Assembly (NCBI GenBank): GCA_002324875.1
Contig: NTJG01000004.1
Location: 62,001 to 126,000, forward strand
Origin: Lysobacteraceae bacterium NML93-0793
GTDB lineage: Bacteria; Pseudomonadota; Gammaproteobacteria; Xanthomonadales; Xanthomonadaceae
Reading direction: 5' to 3'
DNA: 64,000 nucleotides
Below the pieces are notes generated by a model. The model was not told the DNA's origin. It searched no databases and saw only the letters and a list, made by a program, of their open reading frames with translations. Both the position numbers and the translations under genes were made by a program. Numbering within the stretch: the first letter of the stretch is position 1; every line of letters begins with the position of its first letter. This document shows, in pieces, positions 8,868 through 21,942 of this stretch.

Positions 8868-10154
8868 ATGAGCGAAGACCGTCAGGGTCGTTCCGGCGAC
8901 AGCAACAAAATCCTCTACTGCTCCTTCTGCGGAAAGAGCCAGCATGAGGTGCGCAAGCTGATTGCGGGTCCCAGCGTGTTCATCTGCGATGAGTGCGTCG
9001 AGCTCTGCAACGACATCATCCGCGAGGAGCTCGAGGAGAAGGCGCAGTCGGCGCGCAGCTCGCTGCCCAAGCCGCGCGAGATCCTCGAAGTGCTCGACCA
9101 GTACGTCATCGGCCAGAAGCGGGCCAAGAAGACGCTGGCGGTCGCGGTCTACAACCACTACAAGCGCATCGAGAGCCGCAGCAAGAACGACGAGGTCGAG
9201 CTCGCCAAGTCCAACATCCTGCTGATCGGCCCGACCGGCTCGGGCAAGACGCTGCTGGCCGAAACGCTGGCGCGCCTGCTCAACGTGCCGTTCACGATGG
9301 CCGATGCGACGACGCTGACCGAGGCCGGTTACGTCGGCGAGGACGTCGAGAACATCATCCAGAAGCTGCTGCAGAAGTGCGACTACGACGCCGAAAAGGC
9401 GCAGCAGGGCATCGTCTACATCGATGAGATCGACAAGATCTCGCGCAAGAGCGAGAACCCGTCGATCACCCGCGACGTGTCGGGCGAGGGCGTGCAGCAG
9501 GCGCTGCTGAAACTCATCGAAGGCACGGTCGCGTCGGTGCCGCCGCAGGGCGGCCGCAAGCACCCGCAACAGGAATTCCTGCAGGTCGACACGAAGAACA
9601 TCCTGTTCATCGTCGGCGGCGCGTTCGCGGGTCTGGACAAGGTGATCCAGGCGCGCAGCACCGACGCCAGCGGCATCGGCTTCGGCGCCAAGCTCAAGAG
9701 TTCGGAGCGCAAGGCCGACACCGGCAAGGTGCTGGCCGATGTCGAGCCGGAAGACCTGATCAAGTTCGGTCTGATTCCCGAGTTCGTCGGGCGTCTGCCG
9801 GTGGTCGCGACGCTCGAGGAACTCGACGAGGCCGCGCTGATCCAGATCCTGACCGAGCCCAAGAACGCGATCAGCAAGCAGTTCAAGAAGCTGTTCGAGA
9901 TGGAAGGTGTGGAGCTGGAGTTCCGTCAGGACGCGCTGGCCGCGATCGCCAAGAAGGCGATCAAGCGCAAGACCGGTGCGCGTGGTCTGCGCACGATCGT
10001 CGAGTCGGTGCTGCTCGACACGATGTACGACCTGCCGTCGCTGGAGAACGTCAGCAAGGTGGTCGTCGACGAGTCGGTGATCGAGCACAAGTCCGAGCCG
10101 TACCTGATCTACGAGACGCCGGCCACCGAACAGAAGGTCGCCTCCGGCGACTGA
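8868..10154 (+). CDS. clpX: Clp protease ATP-binding subunit ClpX
   Basis: AAA+ unfoldase that delivers substrates to ClpP. The 428-aa protein has the N-terminal C4 zinc-binding domain (Cys18, Cys21, Cys40, Cys43) used for adaptor binding and dimerisation. It also has a Walker A GPTGSGKT near residue 118, Walker [10 protein letters not shown] near residue 185, the pore-region RKHP loop ([10 protein letters not shown]) near residue 228, and the C-terminal small domain with TGARGLR sensor-2. The whole architecture is intact and of normal length. Confidence 0.97.
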   Translation: MSEDRQGRSGDSNKILYCSFCGKSQHEVRKLIAGPSVFICDECVELCNDIIREELEEKAQSARSSLPKPREILEVLDQYVIGQKRAKKTLAVAVYNHYKRIESRSKNDEVELAKSNILLIGPTGSGKTLLAETLARLLNVPFTMADATTLTEAGYVGEDVENIIQKLLQKCDYDAEKAQQGIVYIDEIDKISRKSENPSITRDVSGEGVQQALLKLIEGTVASVPPQGGRKHPQQEFLQVDTKNILFIVGGAFAGLDKVIQARSTDASGIGFGAKLKSSERKADTGKVLADVEPEDLIKFGLIPEFVGRLPVVATLEELDEAALIQILTEPKNAISKQFKKLFEMEGVELEFRQDALAAIAKKAIKRKTGARGLRTIVESVLLDTMYDLPSLENVSKVVVDESVIEHKSEPYLIYETPATEQKVASGD

Positions 10155-10285
10155 CGCCACGTCGGAGCCGGAACGATCCGTTCCGCATCCGCGCCGGCCC
10201 ACTGCAGTTCAGGGCGATGACCGCCACCGCGCGCCGCGTACCGCAAGGTCCGCGGCGCGTTCGCGTTGCCGGCCCGCATCCGGTG

Positions 10286-10314
10286 CTTGCAACGCAGGCG
10301 GCGGCGCCCCATAA
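10286..10314 (+). promoter_or_regulatory. Sigma-32-like heat-shock promoter of lon
   Basis: CTTGCAA at 10286-10292 and CCCCATAA at 10307-10314 are separated by 14 bases, closely matching the RpoH consensus CTTGAAA - 11 to 16 nt - CCCCATnT. It lies 70 bases upstream of the lon start, the expected place, since lon is a classic sigma-32 regulon member. Confidence 0.7.
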
Positions 10315-10383
10315 ACGAAGCCAGGCGGCATTGCCGTCCCCGATCGGCGCCGCCGGTTGGATGCGATTTCCCGAGGAACGACG

Positions 10384-12846
<2,463 letters not shown>

Positions 12847-12871
12847 CCGGTTCCTGGGTGTGTGCTTCGAT

Positions 12872-12905
12872 CGGCCGCCACTGTGCATGCAGGGGCGGCC
12901 GTTTC
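12872..12905 (+). terminator. Probable lon terminator; rest of gap empty
   Basis: Stem CGGCCGCC/GGCGGCCG around a 14-nt loop followed by TTTC, 25 bases after lon. The remaining intergenic DNA up to 13158 shows no convincing gene. The HU gene (hupB), which often follows lon in gammaproteobacteria, is not present there. Confidence 0.55.
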
Positions 12906-13158
12906 GATTCGTGGCATCGGTCGAGGCGGGTGGCAGGGTGGGATCGCCGCGCCCTGCGTCGGTCGGCTTGCCATCCGTTCCGGGCACGCGATGCGCGGGC
13001 GCATGCACGTGCAAGGTCTGCGCGCGTCGTCCCGTCGTAGGGAAGGACGGCAGCGTACAGCGGTGCCATACACGGGCGTTGAAGGTCAGCGCGGTGCTCT
13101 GCACGTTCAAGGCCGGCAGAGATCGGCCACCTGCTGCGCGCTCAACCTGCTCCAGGTT

Positions 13159-13716
13159 TCAGCGCTTGCGCGGCTGAAGCAGCACCAGCACCGCGCCCGT
13201 ACTTCCCTGGGCGGACGGCGCGCTGTGGAACGCGACGACGTCCGCGCGCTGGCGCAGCAGGCGATCGACGAGGTTCTTGAGAACCGGCGCGTCGGGCGAC
13301 GAGTTGAGGCCCTTGCCGTGCACGATGCGCACGCAACCGACGCCCGCGTCGATCGCATCGCGCAGGAACAGGCGCAGCAGGGCTGTCGCCTGCGCGGCAT
13401 CGCTGTGGTGCAGGTCGAGTTCCTCCTGCGCGGCGTATTCGCCGCGCCCGAGGCGGCGCAGTACGCGAGGCGAAACGTCGTCGCGGCGGTACTGCATGGC
13501 GTCACCGGCCTGCAGCAGGGGGCCGTCGAGCAACTGTCTGAATTCGCTGCGCGCCTCGGCCTCGTCGCGCTCGGCCATGCGTGTGGTCGGGCGCGGGCGG
13601 GGCGCCTGCGGCGGTGCAGGTGCGGACGGCAGTTCGCGCACCGGGCCGATCGCCGCGCGGAACAGGGCGCCGTCATCCTCGTCGAGCGGCGGTTCGGGAT
13701 CGCGTCTGCGCTTCAT
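13159..13716 (-). CDS. Smr domain protein (SmrB/YfcN-like)
   Basis: A 185-aa protein with a charged, Pro-rich N-terminal extension (residues 1-65) and a C-terminal Smr (small MutS-related) domain. The domain has the two hallmark motifs LDLHHSDAAQA near residue 105 (the DLH catalytic-type motif) and IVHGKGLNS near residue 138 (the HGKG loop). E. coli SmrB/YfcN, of similar layout, cleaves mRNA at collided ribosomes; the assignment to this role is inference from domain architecture. The ATG at 13716 begins the family-like MKRR-acidic N-terminus. The gene is divergent from surE, with a 98-base spacer. Confidence 0.8.
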   Translation of the reverse strand: MKRRRDPEPPLDEDDGALFRAAIGPVRELPSAPAPPQAPRPRPTTRMAERDEAEARSEFRQLLDGPLLQAGDAMQYRRDDVSPRVLRRLGRGEYAAQEELDLHHSDAAQATALLRLFLRDAIDAGVGCVRIVHGKGLNSSPDAPVLKNLVDRLLRQRADVVAFHSAPSAQGSTGAVLVLLQPRKR

Positions 13717-13814
13717 GTCGCCAGCGTAACGTGATCGTGCGCGACTCGGGAGCGTGTGGCCATCCGGTATCATGTCGATTCCGATGAAGCGGCACGGGGC
13801 CTGCAGAACGATCC

Positions 13815-14597
13815 ATGCGTGTACTGGTCAGCAACGACGACGGCGTCGACGCCCCCGGCATCCGGGTTCTCGCCGAAGGTCTGCGCGATGCGGGTCACGA
13901 GGTGCTGATCGTCGCACCCGATCGTGATCGCTCCGGCGCGAGCAATTCGCTCACGCTCGACATGCCGCTGCGCGTTGTGCAGGTGGACGACAGCATCTGG
14001 CGTGTCCACGGCACGCCCACCGACTGCGTGCACGTTGCGATCACCGGCCTGCTCGACGTCGAACCCGACATCGTGGTCTCGGGCATCAACAACACCGCGA
14101 ATCTCGGCGACGACGTGATCTATTCGGGCACGGTCGCTGCCGCGATGGAGGGCCGGTTCCTGGGATTGCCTGCGGTCGCGATGTCGCTGGTCACCGAGAA
14201 CCACGACGGCCGCCACTATGAAACCGCCGCGCGCGCCGCGGTCGAAATCGTCGCGCGACTGAAGGCCGACCCGCTTCCCGCCGACACCATCCTCAACGTC
14301 AACGTGCCCGACGTGCCGTGGGACGCCCTGGAGGGCTTCGAGGTGACGCGCCTCGGAAACCGGCACCGGGCCGAGGCCTGCACCCCGCTCGAGGATCCGC
14401 GCGGCCGCATGTTCTGGTGGATCGGCGCGGCCGGCGCTGAACAGGACGCGGGGCCTGGCACCGATTTCCATGCGGTGCGTACGCGCCACATCGCCATCAC
14501 GCCGATCCACGTCGATCTCACCCGCTACCAGGCGCTCGAACACGTGGCCAACTGGGTGGGCGGCCTCGAGGCCGATCTGAGGGCGACCCAGGCATGA
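13815..14597 (+). CDS. surE: 5'/3'-nucleotidase SurE
   Basis: Metal-dependent nucleoside monophosphate phosphatase of stationary-phase survival. The 260-aa protein begins with the metal-binding NDDG (residues 7-10). Further conserved segments are [13 protein letters not shown] near residues 35-47, [10 protein letters not shown] near 75-84, [26 protein letters not shown] near 95-120, and a VNVPD segment. It is the first gene of the overlapping surE-pcm-yqaA-nlpD operon. Confidence 0.96.
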   Translation: MRVLVSNDDGVDAPGIRVLAEGLRDAGHEVLIVAPDRDRSGASNSLTLDMPLRVVQVDDSIWRVHGTPTDCVHVAITGLLDVEPDIVVSGINNTANLGDDVIYSGTVAAAMEGRFLGLPAVAMSLVTENHDGRHYETAARAAVEIVARLKADPLPADTILNVNVPDVPWDALEGFEVTRLGNRHRAEACTPLEDPRGRMFWWIGAAGAEQDAGPGTDFHAVRTRHIAITPIHVDLTRYQALEHVANWVGGLEADLRATQA

Positions 14598-15292
14598 TGG
14601 CGCGCCTGCGCCTGCAGCCCGAAGCGATCGGCATGGGCATGACCTCGCAGCGTGTGCGTGACCGGCTGATCGACCGCTTGCGCGACGGCGCACATCCCGG
14701 CGGCGGCATCTCCGACGAGCGTGTGCTCAACGCGATCCGCACCGTGCCGCGACATCTGTTCGTCGACGAGGCGTTCGCGACGCGGGCCTACGAAGACACC
14801 GCATTGCCGATCGGGCACGGCCAGACGATCTCCCAGCCTTGGGTGGTCGCGCGCATGACCGAGGCGCTGCTGGCCGATGGCATGCCCGGCAAGGTGCTCG
14901 AGATCGGTACGGGATCGGGCTACCAGGCCACGATCCTCGCAGCGCTGGGCATCGAGGTGCACACCGTCGAGCGCATCGGCGAACTGTTGCGTGTCGCGCG
15001 CAAGCGCTTTCGTTCGCTCGGTCTGAACGTGCGCAGCAAGCACGACGACGGCCGGATCGGATGGCCCGAGAACGGCCCCTTCGACGGCATCATCGTCACC
15101 GCGGCCGGTCCGGCGCTGGTCGAGGCGCTGACCGAACAGCTGGCTCCGGGCGGCATCCTCGTCGCGCCCGTCGGGGCGCAGGGCGCGCAGCAGCGCCTGC
15201 TGGTGCTGCGGCGTCAGGACGACGGCCGTGTCGTCCAACAGGACATCGCCGCGGTCAGCTTCGTCCCGCTTCTTTCCGGGTACATCGACTGA
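14594..15292 (+). CDS. pcm: Protein-L-isoaspartate O-methyltransferase
   Basis: SAM-dependent methyltransferase that initiates repair of isoaspartyl damage in proteins. The 232-aa (231 if the second Met is used) protein has the PCMT signature: PRHLFVDE near residue 53, [13 protein letters not shown] near residue 77, and the SAM-binding motif [16 protein letters not shown] near residue 102. It ends with VSFVPLLSG. The start ATG at 14594 overlaps the surE stop (ATGA), with a second ATG 3 bases later; either start is coupled to surE translation. Confidence 0.95.
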   Translation: MMARLRLQPEAIGMGMTSQRVRDRLIDRLRDGAHPGGGISDERVLNAIRTVPRHLFVDEAFATRAYEDTALPIGHGQTISQPWVVARMTEALLADGMPGKVLEIGTGSGYQATILAALGIEVHTVERIGELLRVARKRFRSLGLNVRSKHDDGRIGWPENGPFDGIIVTAAGPALVEALTEQLAPGGILVAPVGAQGAQQRLLVLRRQDDGRVVQQDIAAVSFVPLLSGYID

Positions 15293-15876
15293 TGCAGTTG
15301 TTCGCGCGTATGTACGACACCACGCTCGCGTGGGCCCGCCATCGGCATGCGCCGCGTTACCTCACTGCGATGAGTGCCGCCGAATCGGTGATCTTCCCGA
15401 TCCCGCCGGATGTGATGCTCGCGCCGATGGCCCTCGCCAAACCGGCGCAGTGGTGGCGCTTCGCCCTGCTGTGCACACTGGGTTCGGTGGCCGGTGGATT
15501 GCTGGGCTATGCGATCGGACATTTCGCGCTCGATCTGGCCTGGCCATGGATCGTGAGCCTGGGCTGGCAGCCCGCTTTCGAGCGCATCCAGGCCTTGTTT
15601 CTGGCGCATGGGCTGCTCTTCGTGTTCCTCGCCGGTTTCACGCCGATTCCCTACAAGGTATTCACCATCGCGTCGGGTTCGTTCGGAGTGGGCCTGCTAC
15701 CGTTCGTCGTCGGTTCGCTGCTGGGCCGCGGCGCGCGGTTCTTTCTCGTCGCCGGGCTGATGGCCTGGGGCGGCCCGCGCTTCGAGCCTGTGCTCAAGCG
15801 CTACATCGAATGGCTCGGCTGGCTGATGGTGGGCCTGGTGGTCATCGGACTGGTCTGGATGGAGTTGCGCGGATGA
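15292..15876 (+). CDS. yqaA: YqaA/DedA-type VTT-domain membrane protein
   Basis: A 194-aa inner-membrane protein of the DedA-like (VTT/SNARE-associated) family. The N-terminal ESVIFPIPPDVMLAP segment and the FLAGFTPIPYKVFTIASGSFGVGLLPFVVGS segment carry the paired proline motifs (re-entrant helices) typical of YqaA. LGRGARFF sits at the end of that region, and a C-terminal helix follows. Family members are linked to membrane-lipid transport/homeostasis; the specific role is unproven. The start ATG at 15292 shares its first base with the last base of the pcm TGA stop, and the stop overlaps the nlpD start. Confidence 0.88.
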   Translation: MQLFARMYDTTLAWARHRHAPRYLTAMSAAESVIFPIPPDVMLAPMALAKPAQWWRFALLCTLGSVAGGLLGYAIGHFALDLAWPWIVSLGWQPAFERIQALFLAHGLLFVFLAGFTPIPYKVFTIASGSFGVGLLPFVVGSLLGRGARFFLVAGLMAWGGPRFEPVLKRYIEWLGWLMVGLVVIGLVWMELRG

Positions 15877-16625
15877 GGATGGTGGTGCTTCTGGTCTCGG
15901 TGCTGTTGCTGGCGGCGTGTGGCAGCAGCCGGGTGATCCGTGAGGGCGGGAGCGCCAGTGCGTCCACCTCGACGCCCAGGCCGGGACAGAGCGTGACGGT
16001 GCAGCGCGGTGACACGCTCTACCGCATCGCTACCGGCAATGGCATCAGCGCGCTGGATCTGGCGATGTGGAACGGCATCAGCGCGCCGTACACCATCTAT
16101 CCCGGTCAGCGGCTCCGGCTGTACCCCGGTGGGGCGACCGCGTCTGCGCCGCCGCGGCGCACGACGGGTTCGGCCGGCAGCACGGCCCAGCGTCCGCCGG
16201 TGCAACCCACCCAGGCGCCACCGCAACCTGCCGCGCCGCCGCCCGCGCGCAGCCCGTTCCGCTGGCAGTGGCCGACCGACGGTCAGGTGATCGGCCGCTA
16301 CGTGGCCAACGATCCGACCAAGCAGGGACTCGACATCGCGGGTGCCGGCGGCCAGCCCGTGCGCGCCGCGGCCGAGGGGGTGGTGGTGTACTCCGGCTCC
16401 GGCCTGGTGGGCTACGGCGAACTCATCATCGTCAAGCACGACGAGCAGTGGCTGTCGGCCTACGGTCACAACCGCACGCGCCGGGTCAACGAGGGCGAGC
16501 GGGTCAGTGCCGGCCAGCAGATCGGCGAGATGGGCCGCACCGGCGCCGCGCGCGACATGCTGCACTTCGAGATCCGCTACAACGGCAAGCCAGTCGATCC
16601 GCTGTCCTACCTTCCCGCTCGCTGA
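15873..16625 (+). CDS. nlpD: NlpD-like lipoprotein, LysM + degenerate M23
   Basis: A 250-aa outer-membrane lipoprotein that in relatives activates the septal amidase AmiC. The lipobox LLLAAC places the lipidated Cys near residue 15. A LysM domain (VTVQRGDTLYRIATGNGI ... YPGQRLRL) spans ~39-85, followed by a Pro/Ala linker and a C-terminal LytM/M23 domain (~125-250). The M23 domain has KQGLDIAG where active enzymes carry the zinc-binding His (HxGxD), and LHFEIR at the distal motif, so it is probably a non-catalytic activator, as in E. coli NlpD. The ATG overlaps the yqaA stop. No rpoS gene follows; instead the last codons are repeated in tandem downstream. Confidence 0.9.
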   Translation: MRMVVLLVSVLLLAACGSSRVIREGGSASASTSTPRPGQSVTVQRGDTLYRIATGNGISALDLAMWNGISAPYTIYPGQRLRLYPGGATASAPPRRTTGSAGSTAQRPPVQPTQAPPQPAAPPPARSPFRWQWPTDGQVIGRYVANDPTKQGLDIAGAGGQPVRAAAEGVVVYSGSGLVGYGELIIVKHDEQWLSAYGHNRTRRVNEGERVSAGQQIGEMGRTGAARDMLHFEIRYNGKPVDPLSYLPAR

Positions 16626-17151
16626 GTCGTTCTTTCGGCCTGATGGGCGGATCCCCGGCCCGGCGCAGCGCGCCGTGCGTTCGCCGATGCCGCGGTCCGG
16701 TGGACCGCAAGCGGCACCGTCTCACCCGCTACAACGGCAAGCCGGTCGATCCGCTGTCCTACCTTCCCGCTCGCTGAGTCGTTCTTTCGGCCTGATGGGC
16801 GGATCCCCGGCCCGGCGCAGCGCGCCGTGCGTTCGCCGATGCCGCGGTCCGGTGGACCGCAAGCGGCACCGTCTCACCCGCTACAACGGCAAGCCGGTCG
16901 ATCCGCTGTCCTACCTTCCCGCTCGCTGAGTCGTTCTTTCGGCCTGATGGGCGGATCCCCGGCCCGGCGCAGCGCGCCGTGCGTTCGCCGATGCCGCGGT
17001 CCGGTGGACCGCAAGCGGCACCGTCTCACCCGCTACAACGGCAAGCCGGTCGATCCGCTGTCCTACCTTCCCGCTCGCTGAGTCGTTCTTTCGGCTTGAT
17101 GGGCGGATCCCCGGCCCGGCGCAGCGCGCCGTGCGTTCGCCGATGCCGCGG
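16574..17151 (+). repeat. 152-bp tandem repeat from the nlpD 3' end
   Basis: Copies start at 16574, 16726, 16878 and 17030, exactly 152 bases apart; the last is partial (~122 bases). Each unit begins with the last ~17 codons of nlpD (RYNGKPVDPLSYLPAR and the stop), then a downstream segment from TGAGTCGTTC to GCCGCGG, then about 30 bases seen only at the junctions. Only two substitutions are apparent: an A/G in the first copy at AAGCC(A/G)GTCG, and a C/T in the last at CGGC(C/T)TGATG. Since 152 is not a multiple of 3, each copy falls in a new frame, and only the first is part of nlpD. This fills most of the 797-base gap after nlpD. Confidence 0.95.
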
Positions 17152-17204
17152 CGGCATGGCAGCCGACAGCGCGCGATCTGGACCGCGGGTACGTACCAGC
17201 GCCC

Positions 17205-17400
17205 GTGCGCGGTCTGAGGGTGCGGGCTGATGACGATGCGGGCAGCATGCTGGCGCCCTGGATCGCGGGCGAGGTCCGCATCACCGCCGACGGCGTCATG
17301 CGCGTGCCGCGGCCCCTGCACGATGAAGAAGTCGTGTGGCTGGGCCCGGACGACCTGACCGCGGCACCGCTCGAGGCCGCGTTATCCGCGTCACGTTCCC
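17205..17400 (+). other. Coding-like remnant, no intact gene
   Basis: The plus-strand frame from the GTG at 17205 has strong G/C bias in third positions for about 60 codons, and reads like a real protein fragment (for example APWIAGEVRITADGVMRVPR and HDEEVVWLGPDDL). The open frame then runs antisense through the Mth938-domain gene to 17780, so it is unlikely to be a complete functional gene. It may be the tail of a gene lost when the neighbouring tandem repeat formed. Function unknown. Confidence 0.25.
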
Positions 17401-17422
17401 GGGCGGAAGTGCCCCGCCTTGA

Positions 17423-17812
17423 TCAGCCCGCGGTCGCGTCGCCCTGCAGCACGAACGCGGCCACCACGCGGCGGCCTTCGCCCGCGAGCACATTGAACGT
17501 GCGCGCCGCGGCGGCATTGGTCATGGCTTCCAGGCCGATGCCCTTGGACAGGCAGGCTGCCATCGTCGCGGCGGGCGCAAAGCCCTGGCGGTCGCCGGTG
17601 CCGATCAGCACCACTTCGGGTTCCAGCGCCAGCACCGGCGCCAGCGCATCGATGTCGAGCGTGCGTACATCCGCGGCCGGCCAATCCTCGACCAGCGTGC
17701 GCGGCGCGACGATGAAGCTGCGGGTGAGGCGCCGGTCGTTGACCAGGGCCTGGCGTCCATCCGCGCCCCGGAGCACGTAGTCGAACTCGGGGTGTTCGAG
17801 ATTCAGCTGCAT
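17423..17812 (-). CDS. Mth938/NDUFAF3-like domain protein
   Basis: A 129-aa protein of the Mth938-like fold family (DUF498), related to the mitochondrial complex I assembly factor NDUFAF3. Conserved features are the RSFIVAP segment near residue 31, the LALEPEVVLIGTGDRQ segment near 62-77 and the GIGLEAMTNAAAARTFNVLAGEGRRVVAAF region near 91-120. The bacterial role is not established. It starts 18 bases after the yhbY stop and is likely cotranscribed with it. Confidence 0.82.
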   Translation of the reverse strand: MQLNLEHPEFDYVLRGADGRQALVNDRRLTRSFIVAPRTLVEDWPAADVRTLDIDALAPVLALEPEVVLIGTGDRQGFAPAATMAACLSKGIGLEAMTNAAAARTFNVLAGEGRRVVAAFVLQGDATAG

Positions 17813-17830
17813 GGCCGGGGCGTCGCGCGG

Positions 17831-18136
17831 TCAGGCCCGCGGAAGCACGATCTGGCGGCGGTCCTTGCTCTGGCGATAGAGGATGGCCGTGTGGCCGATG
17901 CGCTGCACCAGCGCGGCGCCCGTGCGTTCGGCCAGAAGGTCGATCATCGCGTCGCGTTCCTCGCGGTCAGCGGCGCCCACTTTCACCTTGATCAGCTCGT
18001 GATGCTCCAGCGCGCCGTCGAGCTCGGCGATCAGCGCATCGGTCACGCCCTTGCCACCGACCTGCAGCTGGGCCTTGATGCCGTGGGCCTGGCCGCGCAG
18101 AAAACGGGTCTGGGCAGCGGTCAGGACGTTACTCAT
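17831..18136 (-). CDS. yhbY: YhbY/CRS1-type RNA-binding protein
   Basis: A 101-aa protein of the CRM (CRS1/YhbY) RNA-binding family that associates with the 50S ribosomal subunit precursor. It shows [35 protein letters not shown], with the GxxG loop (VGGKG), and HELIKVKVG. The ATG at 18136 is used because the family is about 97-100 aa long; the frame upstream runs into rlmE. It is divergent from rlmE with an 85-base spacer, the typical yhbY/rlmE arrangement of gammaproteobacteria. Confidence 0.93.
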   Translation of the reverse strand: MSNVLTAAQTRFLRGQAHGIKAQLQVGGKGVTDALIAELDGALEHHELIKVKVGAADREERDAMIDLLAERTGAALVQRIGHTAILYRQSKDRRQIVLPRA

Positions 18137-18221
18137 GGATGAACCGATCGGGAAAATGGATGCGGCGGGCAGGATATCATGGCCTCCGCACCCGCTTTTT
18201 TCGCGACGACCCGAACCGGCG

Positions 18222-18854
18222 ATGGCCACACGCAGCAAAAGCAGCCAGCGCTGGCTGAAGGAACATTTCTCCGACCCCTTCGTCAAGAAGGCGCAGAAGG
18301 ACGGGCTGCGGTCGCGCGCCGCTTACAAGCTCGAGGAGCTGGTCGAACGCGACCGCCTGCTGAAGCCGGGCATGGTGGTCGTGGATCTGGGGGCCGCGCC
18401 GGGCGGCTGGTCGCAGTGGGTCCGGCAGGCACTGGGCGACACGGGCCGGGTCATCGCGCTCGACATCCTCGAGATGCCGTCGCTGGCCGGCGTGGAGTTC
18501 CTTCACGGCGATTTCCGCGAGGATGCGGTCCTCTCGGCGCTCGAAGCCGCGCTTGATGGCCAGCCCGTGGACCTTGTGTTGTCGGACATGGCCCCCAACA
18601 AGAGCGGTATCGACGCGGTGGATCAGCCCCGGGCGATGCACCTGGCGGAACTGGCGATGGATTTCGCCGATCACCATCTGAGGCCGGGCGGTACGTTTCT
18701 GATCAAGCTGTTCCAGGGCACCGAGTTCGACGAGTACGTGCGGCAGTTGCGCCGCCGGTACACGAAGCTCGCGATCCGCAAGCCGGCAGCGTCCCGGCAG
18801 CGCTCGCCCGAGGTCTACGCCCTCGCCCAGGGCAAGCTGGCGACGATGAAGTAG
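18222..18854 (+). CDS. rlmE: 23S rRNA 2'-O-methyltransferase RlmE (FtsJ/RrmJ)
   Basis: Methylates U2552 in the A loop of 23S rRNA during late 50S assembly; a heat-shock gene in E. coli. The 210-aa protein has the K-D-K-E catalytic tetrad: Lys in [10 protein letters not shown] (~residue 38), Asp in [11 protein letters not shown] (~124), Lys in TFLIKLFQG (~164) and Glu in SPEVYALA (~199). The SAM motif [14 protein letters not shown] lies at ~59-72. The start at 18222 matches the family N-terminus [16 protein letters not shown]. It precedes ftsH by 54 bases. Confidence 0.95.
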   Translation: MATRSKSSQRWLKEHFSDPFVKKAQKDGLRSRAAYKLEELVERDRLLKPGMVVVDLGAAPGGWSQWVRQALGDTGRVIALDILEMPSLAGVEFLHGDFREDAVLSALEAALDGQPVDLVLSDMAPNKSGIDAVDQPRAMHLAELAMDFADHHLRPGGTFLIKLFQGTEFDEYVRQLRRRYTKLAIRKPAASRQRSPEVYALAQGKLATMK

Positions 18855-18908
18855 CATGGCCCCGAGGCCTCCCGTGCTCCACCGAACTCCTCTCGAGAAT
18901 TCCGAAAC

Positions 18909-20834
<1,926 letters not shown>

Positions 20835-20863
20835 CGACGTCCGACGTCAACATCATCCGAAAG

Positions 20864-20888
20864 AGCGGCCTTCGGGCCGCTTTTTTTT
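20864..20888 (+). terminator. Rho-independent terminator of ftsH
   Basis: AGCGGCC/GGCCGCT stem on a TTCG tetraloop followed by eight T residues. It marks the last base pairs of conserved core sequence before the accessory region. Confidence 0.95.
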
Positions 20889-20955
20889 GGCTGGGCTCCG
20901 CCCTTATGGAGCACGGCACTGTGACTTCGCGGGTCTTGGCACCCACGCTAGACCC

Positions 20956-21942
20956 ATGGACGTGACGAAGCGCAAGGCAGCCTGGCTCACAAGTGAGTAC
21001 AGCCGTACGAACGGCTCGATCCTGCGCAGGGTCAAGGCGCTGAAGGTTCTGAAGGCCAAGGAGGCGCGGTACCTCCACTTGGCCAGCCTGGTCACGAAGA
21101 AGATCGCGACCATGGAGGAGGAACTCGACAGCCACAGAGAACGGGCGAAGACGCTGGCCCATGTCATCGAGCTCCACGATGGCGGTGTCCCGCTCACCGA
21201 CGCATATGTCATCCGGCCGCACGTCCGGGCGAGGGTGCTCGGCCATGGTGGGCTGACTCGAGCGATCTACCGCGCGTTCGGGCAAGACCTGAACCGGGTT
21301 CTGACCATCGATGAGCTGCATGATGCCATCGCCGTCGATACGGACACGCCGGCGGAAGACATGCGCTTGCTTCGCGATCGCCTCGTAGTCCGCGTCAACA
21401 TCATGAGGAAACTGGGGAAGCTATGTTCCCTGGACCCGCCATTGGCGCCCGGCCGACGATGGAAGCTGGCCACAGAACTCGTACTTGAGAACCCGAAGCC
21501 AGAGCCGTGGGGGAAGCCGTTCCGCGGGGAGGCCGGCGTTCGATCGGCCGAATGGTTGATCAAAGCGCAGTTGACCCTCGCATCTTCAGCGAAGGCAGCG
21601 GGCGAAGAATCACCAATGACGGAGAAGTCCGCGACCGCGCTGGCAAAGACCTGGGCCGAACATCCTCTGGCATTCGAGTTGGACCTTGAGCGCCTCATCT
21701 CCACGCCATCGCGACGGCAACAGCTCGTGTGCGAAGAGATCAGCCGCCGGATTGTGAATCTCGGTGACTGGGCGACGCTTAGCCAGATCATGCTTCACGG
21801 GGGGCCGCTCAAGTACAAGCAGACCGTCCTTTCTGAGAAAGAGACCCGCCGGCTTCTGCGTCAACTCGCCCTAGTGGGGCGTGTCGAGCACCGACGGGCC
21901 GGATATCACTATCCGATGGAGTGGCGGGCCCGCGTCGGCTAG
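20956..21942 (+). CDS. Hypothetical island protein, coiled-coil N-terminus
   Basis: A 328-aa protein that I do not recognise. Residues ~25-75 (LRRVKALKVLKAKEARYLH ... EELDSHRERAKTLAHVIEL) form a Lys/Glu-rich coiled coil. A segment at ~80-130 (VRARVLGHGGLTRAIYRAF and TIDELHDAIAVD) resembles the winged-helix-like domain of small coiled-coil proteins found on proteobacterial integrative elements. The C-terminal ~80 residues contain LKYKQTVLSEKETRRLLRQL, another possible DNA-binding segment. The start ATG at 20956 begins just after the ftsH terminator region. Its stop codon overlaps that of the convergent transposase gene, sharing the palindrome CTAG. It may be a passenger of the same mobile element. 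Confidence 0.7.
   Translation: MDVTKRKAAWLTSEYSRTNGSILRRVKALKVLKAKEARYLHLASLVTKKIATMEEELDSHRERAKTLAHVIELHDGGVPLTDAYVIRPHVRARVLGHGGLTRAIYRAFGQDLNRVLTIDELHDAIAVDTDTPAEDMRLLRDRLVVRVNIMRKLGKLCSLDPPLAPGRRWKLATELVLENPKPEPWGKPFRGEAGVRSAEWLIKAQLTLASSAKAAGEESPMTEKSATALAKTWAEHPLAFELDLERLISTPSRRQQLVCEEISRRIVNLGDWATLSQIMLHGGPLKYKQTVLSEKETRRLLRQLALVGRVEHRRAGYHYPMEWRARVG

Noticed and set aside
16727-17081. Short open frames in the repeat array ending in the NlpD C-terminal peptide
   Set aside because: They arise from tandem copying of the nlpD end; no starts or upstream domains, and the frame shifts with each copy.
16574-17151. CRISPR array
   Set aside because: The repeats are 152 bases with no unique spacers; it is a simple tandem duplication.
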